Positions 22,885-23,079 of a DNA stretch of 23,079 nt are shown here, piece by piece. Made by a program: the position numbers and the translations under genes. Origin of the DNA: a virus; IMG/VR virus record IMGVR_UViG_3300037586_000815, positions 1 through 23,079 of that record; one strand, written 5' to 3'. Each line of letters begins with the position of its first letter. Position 1 is the first letter of the stretch. A model generated the notes under the pieces. It was not told the origin of the DNA. It made no database searches and was given only the letters and a program-made list of their open reading frames with translations.

Positions 22885-22903
22885 TAGAAATTAAATTTAA
22901 GTA

Positions 22904-23079
22904 ATGGATTCATTAGTAATAACAGATGAATTAAAGAAAGAAATAAGACAATCTATATATGATATAGAGAATAACTTAAAAAGTATAGACTCTGTTGATT
23001 TTAATACTTATATAGGTGATAATGAAGCTTGTCCGTTAAAACATTCTTTTTCTGATGGCATATATGTTAGAGAAATATT
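22904..23079 (+). CDS. Partial gene, probable cupin-fold phage protein
   Basis: The reading frame is open from the ATG at 22904 to the window edge (58 codons and two bases). It begins MDSLVITDELKKEIRQSIYD, a helix, and then reaches NEACPLKHSFSDGIYVREI. The H-F--G-YVRE motif is one I associate with small cupin-fold proteins found in many tailed phages, where a metal-binding H-x-H pattern follows; that part lies beyond the window. It has a well-formed promoter and the shared TTAAATTTAA leader. The truncation is the window edge, not a mutation. Confidence 0.6.
   Translation, partial: MDSLVITDELKKEIRQSIYDIENNLKSIDSVDFNTYIGDNEACPLKHSFSDGIYVREI

Noticed and set aside
1-23079. CRISPR array, tRNA genes, insertion sequences and diversity-generating retroelement
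   Set aside because: I looked for regularly spaced repeats, cloverleaf-like sequences, transposase or integrase motifs, and template/variable repeats with a reverse transcriptase, and saw none.

Overview
This window looks like part of the genome of a tailed bacteriophage that infects a Bacteroidota host. Four things support this. The DNA is strongly AT-rich. Several gene blocks are preceded by the Bacteroidota-type promoter core TATATTTG. Start codons follow A-rich leaders without Shine-Dalgarno sequences. The long + strand operon encodes, in order, a large terminase, portal, scaffold-like protein, major capsid protein, unknown protein, fibre with SprB-like repeats, three connector/ring proteins and a very large tail 'muzzle'/stabilisation protein. 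That order, and the sizes of the terminase (676 aa), portal (761 aa) and muzzle (1453 aa), fit the short-tailed crAss-like phages (order Crassvirales). The assignment is from protein motifs and synteny read by eye; no database search was possible.

Layout. Bases 1-600 hold no convincing gene: they contain AT-rich sequence, a short GC-rich island with two perfect palindromes, hairpins, one possible promoter and a minus-strand terminator. Bases 632-2040 (minus strand) carry a chain of six small, mostly lysine-rich genes of unknown role. Two of these are tiny peptides linked by one-base stop/start overlaps. Bases 2153-3811 (plus) carry five small genes: a zinc-ribbon protein, an unknown, a tandem GroES-like co-chaperonin and two helical/acidic unknowns. 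A bidirectional terminator follows. Bases 3856-5199 (minus) hold a beta-rich structural-type protein and a small two-helix membrane protein (possible holin). Bases 5303-22852 (plus) are the virion module. A new promoter at 22854-22884 then starts a gene, probably a cupin-fold protein, that runs off the window.

How the parts work together. The terminase pumps DNA through the portal into a capsid built from the major capsid protein on a scaffold. The GroES-like protein may help host GroEL fold the capsid protein. The ring proteins and muzzle build the short tail, and the fibre is a candidate host-binding protein. Intrinsic terminators after the capsid gene and after the next gene probably set the relative amounts of the virion proteins. 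The most unusual items are the SprB-like repeats in the fibre, a small gene that duplicates the fibre's C-terminal domain, the two-domain GroES-like protein, a possible -1 frameshift that would fuse the two tiny peptides, and a shared GTGTRK tail on two otherwise different small proteins.
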